In this document: positions 52,347 to 61,949 of the stretch, one piece after another | Layout of the letters: the number at the start of each line of letters is the position of its first letter | How positions within the stretch are numbered: position 1 is the first letter of the stretch | Source: Armatimonadota bacterium | Lineage (GTDB): Bacteria > Armatimonadota > Fervidibacteria > Fervidibacterales > Thermosaccharophagaceae | Direction: 5' to 3' | Assembly (NCBI GenBank): GCA_025062195.1 | Contig: JANXAS010000004.1 | Coordinates: 1 to 64,000 of the forward strand | DNA: 64,000 nt | The notes under the pieces: model-generated | What the model was told of the DNA's origin: nothing | Database searches by the model: none | What the model saw: only the letters and a program-made list of their open reading frames with translations | Program-made: the position numbers and the translations under genes

Positions 52347-53996
52347 TTACCTTGTCAGCGGAGCATTGCTTGCAAGTTCAGTAGCGGACGATTTTATGTA
52401 GCGCATCTCATCAAGCCAGAGTGTGAGCTTATCTCCGGCTTGTGCATTGCCAAATACAAACTGCACTTCAACAGTTGCAACCTGTGCGAGTTCAAGCACA
52501 CGATTGACAACATGATTCTCATCCAAATAGAGTCCCTCAAACGGCACATAGACCTTTACCCATTTGCCTGCTTCCCTTACTGCGCCGGCGTCACCTCTCC
52601 AAATCTCGCCGTTGCGCTCCCTTATGGTGAGCGTCATCGTTGCTGGCTTGTTTGTCTTGACCCAAAAGATGATGCCATCAAACCTTGTCGCATCAACGAA
52701 CTCAACCCACTGAGTGACTGTGTGTATCCTTCCGTGAGCTACATCCTCCTCTGGCACAGCCCAATCAACGCGAAGCGACTTTGATGTATTACAAGCTCCG
52801 TCGGTATCATCAATACTGGTCTTGAAACTCTTTGCGCCGGCTTTAAACTCACCCACAATAGGCGGATAGAAAATCTCGGTGAGGCGCCTATCCTCGTAAT
52901 CGGCGATGAGTTCAGATGGGGCATTTTCAAGTGCATGCTTGTCAAGCCGCCAAAGACCATCATTCGTTGCCACCCAAAGATATCTCCCATGTGGGAGCAT
53001 GTCCAAGACCATCTTCTCACCGAGCTGCGTTGATGCCTCACGGCATTCAAGCCAGCGCAGTCTCTTTGTATCAAACCTTGTTAGGTCTCGCTTCGTCGCC
53101 ACCCAAAGGATATTGCCGTCGGCAGCTATTCTCATAGGTGGGTTTGGAACAGTGTGATGAAAGTCGCTACCAAAGCGCAAGTCAAACGGATGTTTTAATT
53201 CCCCTCGCTTTGCCACATTGAACCTTTGAATTCCGCCTATGCTTGCCACCCAAAGGTCGTTCCCAACCCAAGCCATTGAAAGGATGCGTGAATGTATCAA
53301 ACCATGCCCGCAGTGATATGTGTCAATCACCTTTCCATCTTCCGATGTATGTGTCAGGTTAAATGCAGCATGCCATACAGTTCCATCCGGGGCGATTAGC
53401 AGCGAATCGCAGTATATGGCTTTCCCAGAACCAGCTGCAGGGTTAACCGCACCACTCCCGGCTTCAGGTGTCCAGCCGCCATACCTGCGGAAGTTAGCGA
53501 TTCGCCTTGTCGCCTTATCTATGCGCGCAAGCCCCGTATCCATGCCGAGCCAAACATATCTCTCGTTTGCGCCAATCGCAAGCACTGCACCATCCATCAA
53601 TCCATTTGCCGCTGTGTAGTTTGTGAATGCGCGTCCATCAAAACAACTGACACCATTGTTCAATCCGATCCAGAGCAAGTTGCCATCGGCACAAAGTGAC
53701 TGAATGTCATCATCAAGTAAGCCATCACTTTTTGTGAACTTGAGCGGAGCGCTTGACGGGTTATCAAGCGAGAGCCTGAACAAACCCTCGCTTGTGCCCA
53801 GCCAGATAAAGTTCCCCTGTATGGCAAGCTTGTTGATAACTGTGCCGCGCAAATAACTATCCCACAACTTCGGCTTGATGTTTGATTCAGCAGGGTATGC
53901 AATCCTTGTAACGCCCGAGACGAGCACAATTGTGGTGAAGGCGGTGAGATACGACCTCAACAAGCGCCGTGATAAACATTGTTGCGCCTTGAACAT
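52347..53996 (-). CDS. secreted beta-propeller (Reg_prop) protein with CIA30-like end
   Basis: A 549-residue secreted protein. After a signal peptide, residues of about 45-360 have six or seven repeated blade motifs of the two-component regulator propeller type (NFIWLGTSEGLFRLSLD, NLLWIGLNNGVSCFDGRAF, RYVWLGMDTGLARIDKATR, RYLWVATNDGLWRLDKHAL). The last 150 residues look like a CIA30/CBM11-type jelly roll (VTQWVEFVDATRFDGIIFWV, LTLWLDEMRYI), possibly carbohydrate binding. There is no kinase domain. ATG 53996 follows GGGGGTGAATTAGTG. Function unknown. Confidence 0.75.
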   Translation of the reverse strand: MFKAQQCLSRRLLRSYLTAFTTIVLVSGVTRIAYPAESNIKPKLWDSYLRGTVINKLAIQGNFIWLGTSEGLFRLSLDNPSSAPLKFTKSDGLLDDDIQSLCADGNLLWIGLNNGVSCFDGRAFTNYTAANGLMDGAVLAIGANERYVWLGMDTGLARIDKATRRIANFRRYGGWTPEAGSGAVNPAAGSGKAIYCDSLLIAPDGTVWHAAFNLTHTSEDGKVIDTYHCGHGLIHSRILSMAWVGNDLWVASIGGIQRFNVAKRGELKHPFDLRFGSDFHHTVPNPPMRIAADGNILWVATKRDLTRFDTKRLRWLECREASTQLGEKMVLDMLPHGRYLWVATNDGLWRLDKHALENAPSELIADYEDRRLTEIFYPPIVGEFKAGAKSFKTSIDDTDGACNTSKSLRVDWAVPEEDVAHGRIHTVTQWVEFVDATRFDGIIFWVKTNKPATMTLTIRERNGEIWRGDAGAVREAGKWVKVYVPFEGLYLDENHVVNRVLELAQVATVEVQFVFGNAQAGDKLTLWLDEMRYIKSSATELASNAPLTR

Positions 53997-54419
53997 CACT
54001 AATTCACCCCCAGAATTAATGCATGTCCTACATTCACATCTTTTTGATGCCAGTCATTCGTCGCGAGTTGCAAAGCGCTTTACTCTCGGCGACTTTTGGA
54101 AGAGTCACCACTCTGCTTTCGTTTTGTGACTCGCTAAAAGTCGCTTGCTCGCTATGCAATAGGGGCTCTACAGCCAACTCACTTTGTGATACACTAAACA
54201 ATGACGATTCAACGATTCATGTGGGAGAAGCTTTAGCGCCGAACAAGAATCTGAAAACAAGCCCGAACAAAATTCGCATTTTGCTATAGAGGCGCTCACC
54301 AAGGATAAGGAGGTGATGGAAAGCATAAACCAATCATGAGCATCTGAAGTGTCTTTTATGTGCGAGGAAATAAGATTGGGTGTTAGCGTTCAATCAAGGG
54401 ACAAGGAGGCTGATGAACG
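53997..54419. other. 423-bp intergenic region
   Basis: Divergent promoter region between the propeller gene and a pseudopilin gene. I saw no gene on either strand. An AAGGAGG lies about 10 bases before ATG 54420 and serves the pseudopilin. Confidence 0.5.
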
Positions 54420-55073
54420 ATGCGCAGCAATTGTGGATCGCTTGGAAGGAGGCGTAGTTTGATTAGTTTCACACTGATAGAGCTGCTGGTGGTGATTGCT
54501 ATAATCGCCATCTTGGCAGCGATATTGTTCCCAGTGTTTGCGAAGGCGAGGGAGAAGGCAAAAGCTTCTACATGCCTGTCAAACTTGAAACAGCTTGGGC
54601 AAGCTTGGTTGATGTATACGCAGGACTATGACGGCTACTATCCCCGTGCATGGAATGGTGGCGGCGGTTATGGCTTTGACTTCCAGCTTTACCCATACAT
54701 CAAGAGTATGGGTGTCTATGATTGCCCGAGTGCCGATAACCCACCACGCACATGGCCTTCAGGTTGGTCATTTCCGGGTGACTACACAGTTAATGCAGCA
54801 GTTGGATATGGAAGCGGGACATTCTCAGTTAATGAGAGCGTAGTTCGTCATCCAGCCACTACGATCATGCTCTGCGAAATTAGAAACACGCGCCCACCCA
54901 GCGGTCCCGAACACGAGGTATGGGTCAGCAGCAAAAGGGATGTTCTTGCACGCGTCGCTTATGATCGCCACTTAGATGGTTCAAATTACACCTTCTGCGA
55001 TGGTCACGCAAAATGGTATCGTGTTGAGCAAACATGGACTATGTGGCGGTTGGATAATCAAGAGTTGCCGTAA
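54420..55073 (+). CDS. DUF1559-type prepilin (type II pseudopilin)
   Basis: A 217-residue prepilin. The N-terminal signature is [20 protein letters not shown], ending the leader with Ser at -1 (rather than Gly), Phe at +1 and Glu at +5. A hydrophobic helix of about 20 residues follows. The C-terminal half has the H-X9-DG motif ([16 protein letters not shown]) that marks DUF1559 pseudopilins, common in Planctomycetes and Armatimonadota. Such proteins are exported by a type II-like system. AAGGAGG lies about 10 bases before the ATG. Confidence 0.9.
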   Translation: MRSNCGSLGRRRSLISFTLIELLVVIAIIAILAAILFPVFAKAREKAKASTCLSNLKQLGQAWLMYTQDYDGYYPRAWNGGGGYGFDFQLYPYIKSMGVYDCPSADNPPRTWPSGWSFPGDYTVNAAVGYGSGTFSVNESVVRHPATTIMLCEIRNTRPPSGPEHEVWVSSKRDVLARVAYDRHLDGSNYTFCDGHAKWYRVEQTWTMWRLDNQELP

Positions 55074-55834
55074 TTAGGCATAGTGTGTGAGGCGTTATAC
55101 TGTTTAAAATTCAAAAAACTGTGTAGGATGGGAATGGTGCTAAGGTGAGATTTTTAGGTTGCTACGAACCGATGGGATAGAGGTGTGTTTGACTGCACTT
55201 TACTTTGGTTAGTGCCCTACCACGAACTTTTGAGCATCGTTGGCGATTTACTACCCACTAATTGTTGAGGCTCTATGTAAATCCTGCGCGACAACTTCAA
55301 TTGTCCCCGAATCCAATTGAGAGGCTGATTGGACTAAGCCTGTCAAAGAAAGTTTTTGAGATTAGCAGGTTTCAGCGCGCCATCCAGAAGCTGTCTAACT
55401 TGGGCAGATGTGAGTGGAAAGCGTTTGGCATAGGCTTTCTGCAAAGCCATTTTGAAAGCCACTGCGCTAAAGGAGACATCGCGATTGAACAATGGGCAGC
55501 ACTGCAAAATAATAAACGCTGTGAGTGAGGTGGCTTCAGGCACGGAAGCTCTATTCACGGCTTTGTTGGCTAACCACTTCCTATAGATGGTTCTCTTTTG
55601 CAGTTGTAAGGTGTGGTTGATATGCTACCTTACCAATTGCTTTTGTCGGTGAGTTTAATGGCTGAGTCTACCCCGCAAAAACAGCATGGTTGCGAGAATT
55701 GCGTCATGATTATCACGAAAGGCTAAAGCAAGGTATAAAGCAATCGGAACGACATCGGTATGTGAGCTTGCGTTGGTGAATGCAAATTTAAAGAGCGAAT
55801 GAATGACATACATTAGACCAAGTGGTGATGTCAT
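55074..55834. other. 761-bp intergenic region, no clear gene
   Basis: No convincing coding region. An 88-codon frame (55262-55528) has no good ribosome-binding site and no recognisable content. Near 55155-55240 the words GCTACGAACC and ACCACGAACTTTTGAGC resemble the end sequence of the MITE-like repeats but do not align over a full copy. Confidence 0.5.
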
Positions 55835-56296
55835 ATGCGTATGGTAGCCGATTCAGCAATGCATTTGCTCAACTACCTGTGGCGCATTTACAATAAGATA
55901 CTTAAAGAGGGACAGCGTTTCCTGAGACGCTATGGCTTGACGCCAACGCGACTTGATGTCATAGCTCTCTTAAGCACTGGTGAGGGCATTACACAGCAAG
56001 AGCTGAGCGAGAAACTGTTGACCACGAAGGGAAACATAACGAGCCTAATAGACAGAATGGAAAGAGACGGCTTGGTTGAACGACGCGTGGATGTTTCCGA
56101 TAGGCGCCGTTATCGTCTCTTTTTGACGCCGAAGAGCAAGCGCTTGCTGGAGCAAGTCATTCCAGAATACAAAAAACGATTGATAGAACTGATAGACAGT
56201 TTATCCGCTGAGGAGAGGGCGCTATTGCAATCTCTTTTGAAGCGGCTTGAACAAAGCCTGCCTCAAAGCAGCGCCGGCGAGACAATAGCCAGCTGA
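55835..56296 (+). CDS. MarR-family transcriptional regulator
   Basis: A 153-residue winged-helix regulator. The DNA-binding domain reads LTPTRLDVIALLSTGEGITQ, then LSEKLLTTKGNITSLIDRME (recognition helix) and the wing DGLVERRVDVSDRRRYRLFL. It ends with a dimerisation helix. GGTGATGTCAT precedes ATG 55835. The effector and target are unknown; the nearest genes are rhamnulokinase (convergent) and a pseudopilin. Confidence 0.9.
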   Translation: MRMVADSAMHLLNYLWRIYNKILKEGQRFLRRYGLTPTRLDVIALLSTGEGITQQELSEKLLTTKGNITSLIDRMERDGLVERRVDVSDRRRYRLFLTPKSKRLLEQVIPEYKKRLIELIDSLSAEERALLQSLLKRLEQSLPQSSAGETIAS

Positions 56297-56752
56297 ATGA
56301 ACGGCTGCTACTAAGCTACTCGCATAGCTGGTTTTCGCGATGGTTTTAGAGGGCTATCACCACCACACAAAATGACACGAATTTGTAACCCTTAAAGCTC
56401 GTTCCCATTGCGATACAAATGGTGGTCATCTTTTGAGCGCATCCTACTTTAACATCGCCACTTGTTGGCAGAGGAAGTTGAAAGACCGCCTCGTATAAGC
56501 TGAGGCATTGCATAGGTTGGACGATGCCCTTAGTTTTTGAAAACGGCATAAGCCCTTAAAGTTTTTCTCAGAATGAATTTGAGGTTTGCTTTGTTACCAT
56601 CAATCGGTGGCTAAAGCCAACGGCATAGATGGTTATACGCCGACAACTTTTGGGCAAAGAGAGATGTTAACGCTCTCACAATTCAAAGGGCAGTGGTGAA
56701 GACGCCTTCCCAAAAGGCTCTCACGGGCAAGATGACCGCGCTGTATCCAAAC
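56297..56752. other. 456-bp intergenic region
   Basis: No gene seen. At about 56570-56680 the sequence has words reminiscent of the MITE-like repeats (ACAACTTTTGGGCAAAGAG versus ACAAACTTTTGAGTGAAGAG) but the rest does not align; it may be a decayed copy. Confidence 0.45.
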
Positions 56753-58255
56753 TCAATCCAGCTTGGTCGCCTCGGAGGCTTCCAATATTGTCTTGAATCT
56801 TTCGTATGCAGTTTCCCATTCATCGTGTTCCATAGGTTCATAATGCCCCATCTCAAACGAGCGCTTAATTACTCGCCTCGCTTCATCGTGCGAGGAAACA
56901 TAGCCAAGTGTGAGCGCCTGAATCATCACACTACCTGCTGCTGTTGCTTCTGCTGGTCCAGCGATGACAAGCCTGTGCGTTGCGTTGGCTACAAATTGGC
57001 ATAGCAACGAATTGCGTGAGCCACCGCCCACAACATGCACCACTTCAATTTTCTCCCCGAGCAACTCCTCAAGCCTGTCAAGCACCCAACGGCATTTCAA
57101 GGCGAGGCTCTCAAGTGCACACCTTACAAACTCGCCCTTTGTTTGGGGTGGTTGCTGAGATGTGAGCAGACAAAACTTACTCATCCTATATGGCATATCA
57201 CCGGGGTGCAAGAAGGCGCTATGGTCTGGGTCAACGAATGCCTTGAATGGCTGCGCTTCAGACGCCATCTCGGTCAATTCCGAGTATGAATATTCCTCGC
57301 CCAGCCTTGCCCAAGTGCGCCTGCACTCCTGAACAAGCCATAGCCCCATTATGTTTTTCAGGAATCTGATCTTATCGCCGTAGCCGCCCTCATTCGTGAA
57401 GTTTAACCGAAGGCTGTGCTCGTTTATGATTGGTTCGTCAACTTCAACGCCCATTAGCGCCCATGTGCCACAGCTTATATAGCACCAGTTGTCTCCTTCC
57501 GCCGGGACCGCTGCCACGGCAGAGCCAGTATCATGGCACGCAGGAGCGATCACCTTTACTTGCGGCATACCAACATCTTCGGCGACTGACAAAAGCATGT
57601 TACCGAGTATTGTGCCTGAAGGAACTATTGGGGGGAGGAAATGCGTTGGTATGCCCATTCTCTCAAGGAGGGACTTAGCCCACCCTTTCTCTCTCGGGTT
57701 GTAAAACTGAGTTGTAGTGGCAATGCTAAACTCGGAGACTTTAACCCCAGTAAGCCAAAAGTTGAACAGGTCAGGCATCATGAGAAGTGTCTCAGAAACA
57801 TCAAGCAACGGTGAGTTGCTAACGACCATTGATAGCAATTGGAAAAGTGTGTTGATTTGCATGAACTGAATTCCGGTTTGCTCAAATATCTCCTCCTTCG
57901 GGACTCGTCTGAAAGCTTCTTCAAGCATTCCATCGGTGCGCACATCCCTGTAGTGATACGGATTGCAAAGCAACACATCGCCGCGCCCGAGTAGGGCAAA
58001 GTCAACTCCCCAAGTGTCAACTCCAATCCCCTGAATTTCGCTGCCATACTTTGAGGCGCATATCCTCATCGCGTCTTTCATCTCTTGCCATATTCGCAGA
58101 ACATCCCAATGCAGGCTATCAATTATCCGCACAGGTCCGTTTGGGAAACGGTGGACTTCCTCAAGTTCCAAAGCGCCATCCTTTAACATCCCGACAACAC
58201 ACCTGCCACTCTCAGCGCCCAAATCAAAGGCGATGAATGAAACTGGCTTACTCAT
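56753..58255 (-). CDS. rhaB: rhamnulokinase
   Basis: FGGY-family kinase that phosphorylates L-rhamnulose at C1. 500 residues. N-terminal half: FIAFDLGAESGR, GIGVDTWGVDFALLGRGDV and NPYHYRDVRTDGM (substrate pocket). C-terminal half: HDTGSAVAAVP, YISCGTWALMGVE, and VVGGGSRNSLLCQFVANAT with GPAEATAAGSV (ATP site). GGAGGTGAACGGTG precedes ATG 58255. No rhaA, rhaD or transporter lies next to it, although an orphan sugar ABC ATPase is 18 kb away. Confidence 0.93.
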   Translation of the reverse strand: MSKPVSFIAFDLGAESGRCVVGMLKDGALELEEVHRFPNGPVRIIDSLHWDVLRIWQEMKDAMRICASKYGSEIQGIGVDTWGVDFALLGRGDVLLCNPYHYRDVRTDGMLEEAFRRVPKEEIFEQTGIQFMQINTLFQLLSMVVSNSPLLDVSETLLMMPDLFNFWLTGVKVSEFSIATTTQFYNPREKGWAKSLLERMGIPTHFLPPIVPSGTILGNMLLSVAEDVGMPQVKVIAPACHDTGSAVAAVPAEGDNWCYISCGTWALMGVEVDEPIINEHSLRLNFTNEGGYGDKIRFLKNIMGLWLVQECRRTWARLGEEYSYSELTEMASEAQPFKAFVDPDHSAFLHPGDMPYRMSKFCLLTSQQPPQTKGEFVRCALESLALKCRWVLDRLEELLGEKIEVVHVVGGGSRNSLLCQFVANATHRLVIAGPAEATAAGSVMIQALTLGYVSSHDEARRVIKRSFEMGHYEPMEHDEWETAYERFKTILEASEATKLD

Positions 58256-58641
58256 CACCGTTCACCTCCAACGAAAATTAAGTGTCGCTCCTCAGGCATA
58301 ACTCAATCAACAATTTCATAGCCCTTTGCAAATTCTTTAACGAGCGCTTTTTGGCTTGCTACAAGCGCCGGGCAGCGCCACAACTAAAGTTTGTCGCTTG
58401 AGCGCAACCGAATACCGTTAGTGGAAAAGGTGGTTGATTCAAAAGGCAGCAAGCAAGTTTGCAGGCGATGATAAAGCATGACAGCAAGCGCACTAATCAA
58501 ACCAAATTGGCTTTTGGCTCATCAAAAGAATCTGACCTTGAACTGAATCGGTTGCAGCAGCCGCTCCGCCTTAGGAGTTTGAAAGGAATAGTGGACATAA
58601 TTTAGATGGCTACACTCAGTGGGGCATTGGAGGACGAAAGA
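58256..58641. other. 386-bp intergenic region
   Basis: Divergent region between rhaB and the second pseudopilin. I see no gene and no clear regulatory element. GGAGG at about 58628 serves the pseudopilin start. Confidence 0.45.
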
Positions 58642-59544
58642 ATGCTTCAAGGCAAACTGCGAATAAAGGAGTTGGCTAACCTTAGCTACCCCGTGCGATG
58701 GACGAAAAACTATAGTTACAAAGCTACAGCGTGTGTCTCTATCAAATTGAGAGGTATCGCTGCATTCACACTTATTGAGTTACTTATCGTCATCGCTATA
58801 ATTTCGGTGCTTGCCGCCATTCTCTTCCCAGCAATGATGCGCGCAAGGGAAAAGGCTCGTGCTGCCTCTTGCGCATCTAACTTCAAGCAGATGGCATCAG
58901 CAATAATGCTTTATGCATCCGACTATGACGAACGCTTCCCAATAAGCTACGACCCATATGGCATCTACTACCCACTCCAAAATTATCCGGGACGCTATCA
59001 CCAAGGTCCCGTATTTTGGACTTACCCAATCCAATCGTATGTGCGCAGTTGGGAGATGCAGCGCTGTCCGACAGCCGGCGGTGACAAGTATGGCGTTTGG
59101 AAGAAGGGTTCGGGATATGACCATGAGCGCAATTGGGCTCTTTGCGCACACACCGGTCTAAACTGGGTTTACTTGGCACCGCTTTGGGGTGGTCATCCTG
59201 ACGGCGCTTTGCATTCAATAGGAGTGCAACTATCCATGGTGGATAGCCCGACACAAACCGTTATGCTCGCCGATTCATATTACGATCCCGAGGACATCTA
59301 TGACATCGGTTATTTCGTCGTTGACCCACCAGCAATACCCCATATGCCTGAGTGTAAGCCACAGTGGGCAACAGCTCTCTATGTTCGCTCACTGCCGCTA
59401 TGGGGAGGGCAATATCCAAATGGCTCAATTGCATTCAGGCACTTCTTAAGGACGACGGTGGCATTTTGTGACGGGCATGTCAAGCCACTCACGATTGACC
59501 AATTGAGAGACCCGGAGATATGGGACACTGAAGACTATGAGTGA
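58642..59544 (+). CDS. DUF1559-type prepilin (type II pseudopilin)
   Basis: A 300-residue prepilin. The cleavage context is [20 protein letters not shown] (Ala at -1, Phe +1, Glu +5), followed by a hydrophobic helix. The leader before it is about 40 residues, unusually long and basic-polar; the H-X9-DG motif [15 protein letters not shown] closes the protein. GGAGG lies 8 bases before ATG 58642, making that a better start than the further upstream ATG 58606. It is 62 bp before a small membrane protein gene. Confidence 0.88.
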   Translation: MLQGKLRIKELANLSYPVRWTKNYSYKATACVSIKLRGIAAFTLIELLIVIAIISVLAAILFPAMMRAREKARAASCASNFKQMASAIMLYASDYDERFPISYDPYGIYYPLQNYPGRYHQGPVFWTYPIQSYVRSWEMQRCPTAGGDKYGVWKKGSGYDHERNWALCAHTGLNWVYLAPLWGGHPDGALHSIGVQLSMVDSPTQTVMLADSYYDPEDIYDIGYFVVDPPAIPHMPECKPQWATALYVRSLPLWGGQYPNGSIAFRHFLRTTVAFCDGHVKPLTIDQLRDPEIWDTEDYE

Positions 59545-59549
59545 CAGTT

Positions 59550-59577
59550 AAGGGGATTTATTTTATCACTTCCCCTT
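59550..59577. other. 7-bp stem hairpin after the second pseudopilin
   Basis: AAGGGGA and TCCCCTT flank a 14-base AT-rich loop just after the pseudopilin stop codon. It lacks a T-run, so it may be a weak attenuator, mRNA stabiliser or nothing. Confidence 0.3.
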
Positions 59578-59605
59578 GACCACATGCCCGATGAGGTGAG
59601 GCAGC

Positions 59606-59827
59606 ATGAGGGGCAAAGAGACGATAATAATCATCGTCGCCGCAGCATGCATTTTTGCTGCAGCGTGCATTATAGCAACGAGCATACGCAAGCCTCGTGG
59701 CTTTCACCCGACTGTGACATCGCCGGCTTTGACGGCGCCATCAACGCCGATGAGCATCCTTGCCCCAATGGAAGTTGGGAAACTTAAGCCTATAAATCAG
59801 CCGGGAGACGCAAAGCCGGTTAAGTGA
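59606..59827 (+). CDS. small single-pass membrane protein, unknown
   Basis: A 73-residue protein starting with a membrane segment (TIIIIVAAACIFAAACIIATS) and followed by a Pro/Thr-rich, probably periplasmic tail. GAGGTGAGGCAGC precedes the ATG. It lies 62 bp downstream of the pseudopilin and is probably co-transcribed; a role in the same secretion machine is a guess. Confidence 0.6.
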   Translation: MRGKETIIIIVAAACIFAAACIIATSIRKPRGFHPTVTSPALTAPSTPMSILAPMEVGKLKPINQPGDAKPVK

Positions 59828-59879
59828 TGCTAATAACGGTGCACTCATGCAGCAGCTCATAGCGGGGGTGAAAGAAAGC

Positions 59880-60758
59880 ATGACCATGCCGTGTAAACTT
59901 CACCGCAGCGATTTAGTTGGGTGTGTCGGAGTGGATATAGGTGGGCAAAGCACACGCATTGGCACTGTGCTGCCAAATCGCACGCTCAAGCTTATTTCGT
60001 TTTGCACCCAACCCGACTTTGATGTTCAGATTGATATGCTCGTTGATAAGATAAAGCTATTGGGCGTGGACGAAATAAGGCGTGTCGGAATCGGCTCACC
60101 CGGCCCACTTGATTGGAAAAAAACTTTTGTCTACGACACACCAAACTTGCCTTGGCGCAATGTCAGTTTTAAGAAGCTTGAACGAAAGCTCGGGGTAGAG
60201 GTGCTGCTTGATAACGATGCCAATGTTGCCGGGCTCGGAGAAGCCACACTGGGTGCCGGAAGAGGGAAACGCATTGTAGCCGGCTTTACACTCGGAACTG
60301 GAATAGGTTACTTCCACATCATTGATGGACACATCTACCACGGTTCATTGGATGTTGAAGCTGGACATCAAATACTTGACCCAAATGGTCCAGAGTGCAA
60401 CTGCGGTCAAAGAGGATGCCTTGAGGCTTTCGTTTCAGCAACTGGGATACAGCGCCGCTATGGCGTTCCACCACACGAACTTGAGGACCAAGGTGCATGG
60501 GATGATATAGCCCTAAGGCTTGCGCAGGGCTTGGTCAATATAGCATTGCACACATCCGCAGAAGTGCTCGTCCTTTGTGGCGGAATGCTCGCTCGGGGCG
60601 AAATGCTGCTTAAGCCGACGCGCATCTATTACGAACAGATGCTACAAGTTTACCCGAAGCGCTACCGCCCACCGGTTGTCACAGCTAAGCTGGGTGACAG
60701 AGCTGGAGTGTATGGTGCAATTGTGCTTGCGCATGTTGGGCACTCAGGAAGGGCTTAA
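59880..60758 (+). CDS. ROK-family sugar kinase (glucokinase-like)
   Basis: A 292-residue kinase. The ATP motif GVDIGGQSTRIGTV is near residue 18, NDANVAGLGEATLGAGRGKR gives the catalytic Asp and substrate loop, TLGTGIGYFHIIDG follows, and the zinc motif CNCGQRGCLEA marks the ROK family. Most are glucose or N-acetyl-sugar kinases; there is no DNA-binding domain, so it is an enzyme and not a repressor. ATG 59880 follows GGGGGTGA; the frame begins at 59847. Confidence 0.88.
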   Translation: MTMPCKLHRSDLVGCVGVDIGGQSTRIGTVLPNRTLKLISFCTQPDFDVQIDMLVDKIKLLGVDEIRRVGIGSPGPLDWKKTFVYDTPNLPWRNVSFKKLERKLGVEVLLDNDANVAGLGEATLGAGRGKRIVAGFTLGTGIGYFHIIDGHIYHGSLDVEAGHQILDPNGPECNCGQRGCLEAFVSATGIQRRYGVPPHELEDQGAWDDIALRLAQGLVNIALHTSAEVLVLCGGMLARGEMLLKPTRIYYEQMLQVYPKRYRPPVVTAKLGDRAGVYGAIVLAHVGHSGRA

Positions 60759-60791
60759 GAGCCCATTTGCACCATCTACGACCACTTTGAT

Positions 60792-61862
60792 TCAAAATGA
60801 TTGAAGCAGCTCAAGCATGGCTCTGTCCAACTTGTGACCGCGCCAATCCTCGTAGGTGACATCACCCCTACCGCTGTCCAATATGCCAAATGAACCCCTA
60901 AAGTTCCATAACGCCCATCCCCAACCCATCTCCCTCCAAACCGTCAGACAGTCCCGCATCCAGTCCAAAACCACCCTATGGGGTGTCTTGTTGTAAGCGC
61001 CAAATTCACCGACCATAACGCCAACACCTTGACCTTCCAATTCCTTCCATGGGCGATAGAATTGGCGCAGTTGATTAATGTCCCAAATTGTGTTGCCCTC
61101 CTTTAGCGGATAAGTTGGCTCAGCCCACTTATCTGAGCCGCCAACCCACTCAGCACGATAATGAGTCAATCTGAACGGTTGATAACCTCTTGTTGCCGTC
61201 GCAACATTCAATCCGATCAGCTCCGTTGGAGCGGTGTTGCCCCAATCGCGCCCATCGCATATTACGAGGCGTTTATCATCGTGTTTACGAATGGCTTCAA
61301 GCATGCGTTCCACAACTTTGCGGTGCACTTGAGGGTCAATGCGGGATGGCTCATTGAACAGATTGAAACTCAGCTGTGAGTTTGGAATACCGCTGTAGCG
61401 TTTGGCGAAGTGCGCCCAGTGCATCGCGCAAACCCTTTGTGCCTCCTCATCAGTCCAAAGCGACTTTGGTTCCGGCGGGCGAGCAACGGTATAGCCAGGG
61501 GCACGGTGAAAGTTTATGCACACATGAATGCCATATCTCTCACCAAACCGAACTGCCTCATCAATCTCCTTAAGCGTATCCTCTCGCAATCTTGTCCAAT
61601 CACCGGACTCAATCCAACACCTGTAGTCCATCGGCAGACGAACAAAGTTGAAACCCAACTCGGCTATCCATTCAAAATCACTCTCAACGAATCGTTGATT
61701 GCGACCAACATTGAACTTCTCCAACAAGTTGAAGCCGCGCCAACGGGGCAACCTCTTAGGGGTGGCTTCCGGCAATTGACGCCCTTGTGCAGCGACTGCA
61801 GCGGAAACAAACGCACCTAACACTGTGCTGCCAACCGCCTTTAGCATCTGCCGGCGTGTCAT
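60792..61862 (-). CDS. secreted GH5-family glycoside hydrolase with Tat leader
   Basis: A 356-residue cellulase/mannanase-type enzyme. The leader, MTRRQMLKAVGSTVLGAFVS, is Tat-like. The barrel follows: RGFNLLEKFN, ELGFNFVRLPMDYRCWI, INFHRAPGYTV, the catalytic acid LSFNLFNEPSRID and the nucleophile VMVGEFGAYNKTPH, then GWGWALWNFRGSFGILDSG. These two Glu residues define GH5. The substrate (cellulose, mannan or other) cannot be told. ATG 61862 follows GGGGGTGATGTGGTG; the frame extends to 61907. Confidence 0.92.
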   Translation of the reverse strand: MTRRQMLKAVGSTVLGAFVSAAVAAQGRQLPEATPKRLPRWRGFNLLEKFNVGRNQRFVESDFEWIAELGFNFVRLPMDYRCWIESGDWTRLREDTLKEIDEAVRFGERYGIHVCINFHRAPGYTVARPPEPKSLWTDEEAQRVCAMHWAHFAKRYSGIPNSQLSFNLFNEPSRIDPQVHRKVVERMLEAIRKHDDKRLVICDGRDWGNTAPTELIGLNVATATRGYQPFRLTHYRAEWVGGSDKWAEPTYPLKEGNTIWDINQLRQFYRPWKELEGQGVGVMVGEFGAYNKTPHRVVLDWMRDCLTVWREMGWGWALWNFRGSFGILDSGRGDVTYEDWRGHKLDRAMLELLQSF

Positions 61863-61949
61863 CACCACATCACCCCCAGCGATTATTTGAACGAGCGCAA
61901 AAGGCACATTGCCCCTTTCGATGAGTGCCCATAGCTTGCGGAGGTTGAC

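Noticed and set aside
55155..55240. Third copy of the MITE-like repeat
   Set aside because: Only end words such as GCTACGAACC and CGAACTTTTGAG match; the order and orientation do not fit a full element.
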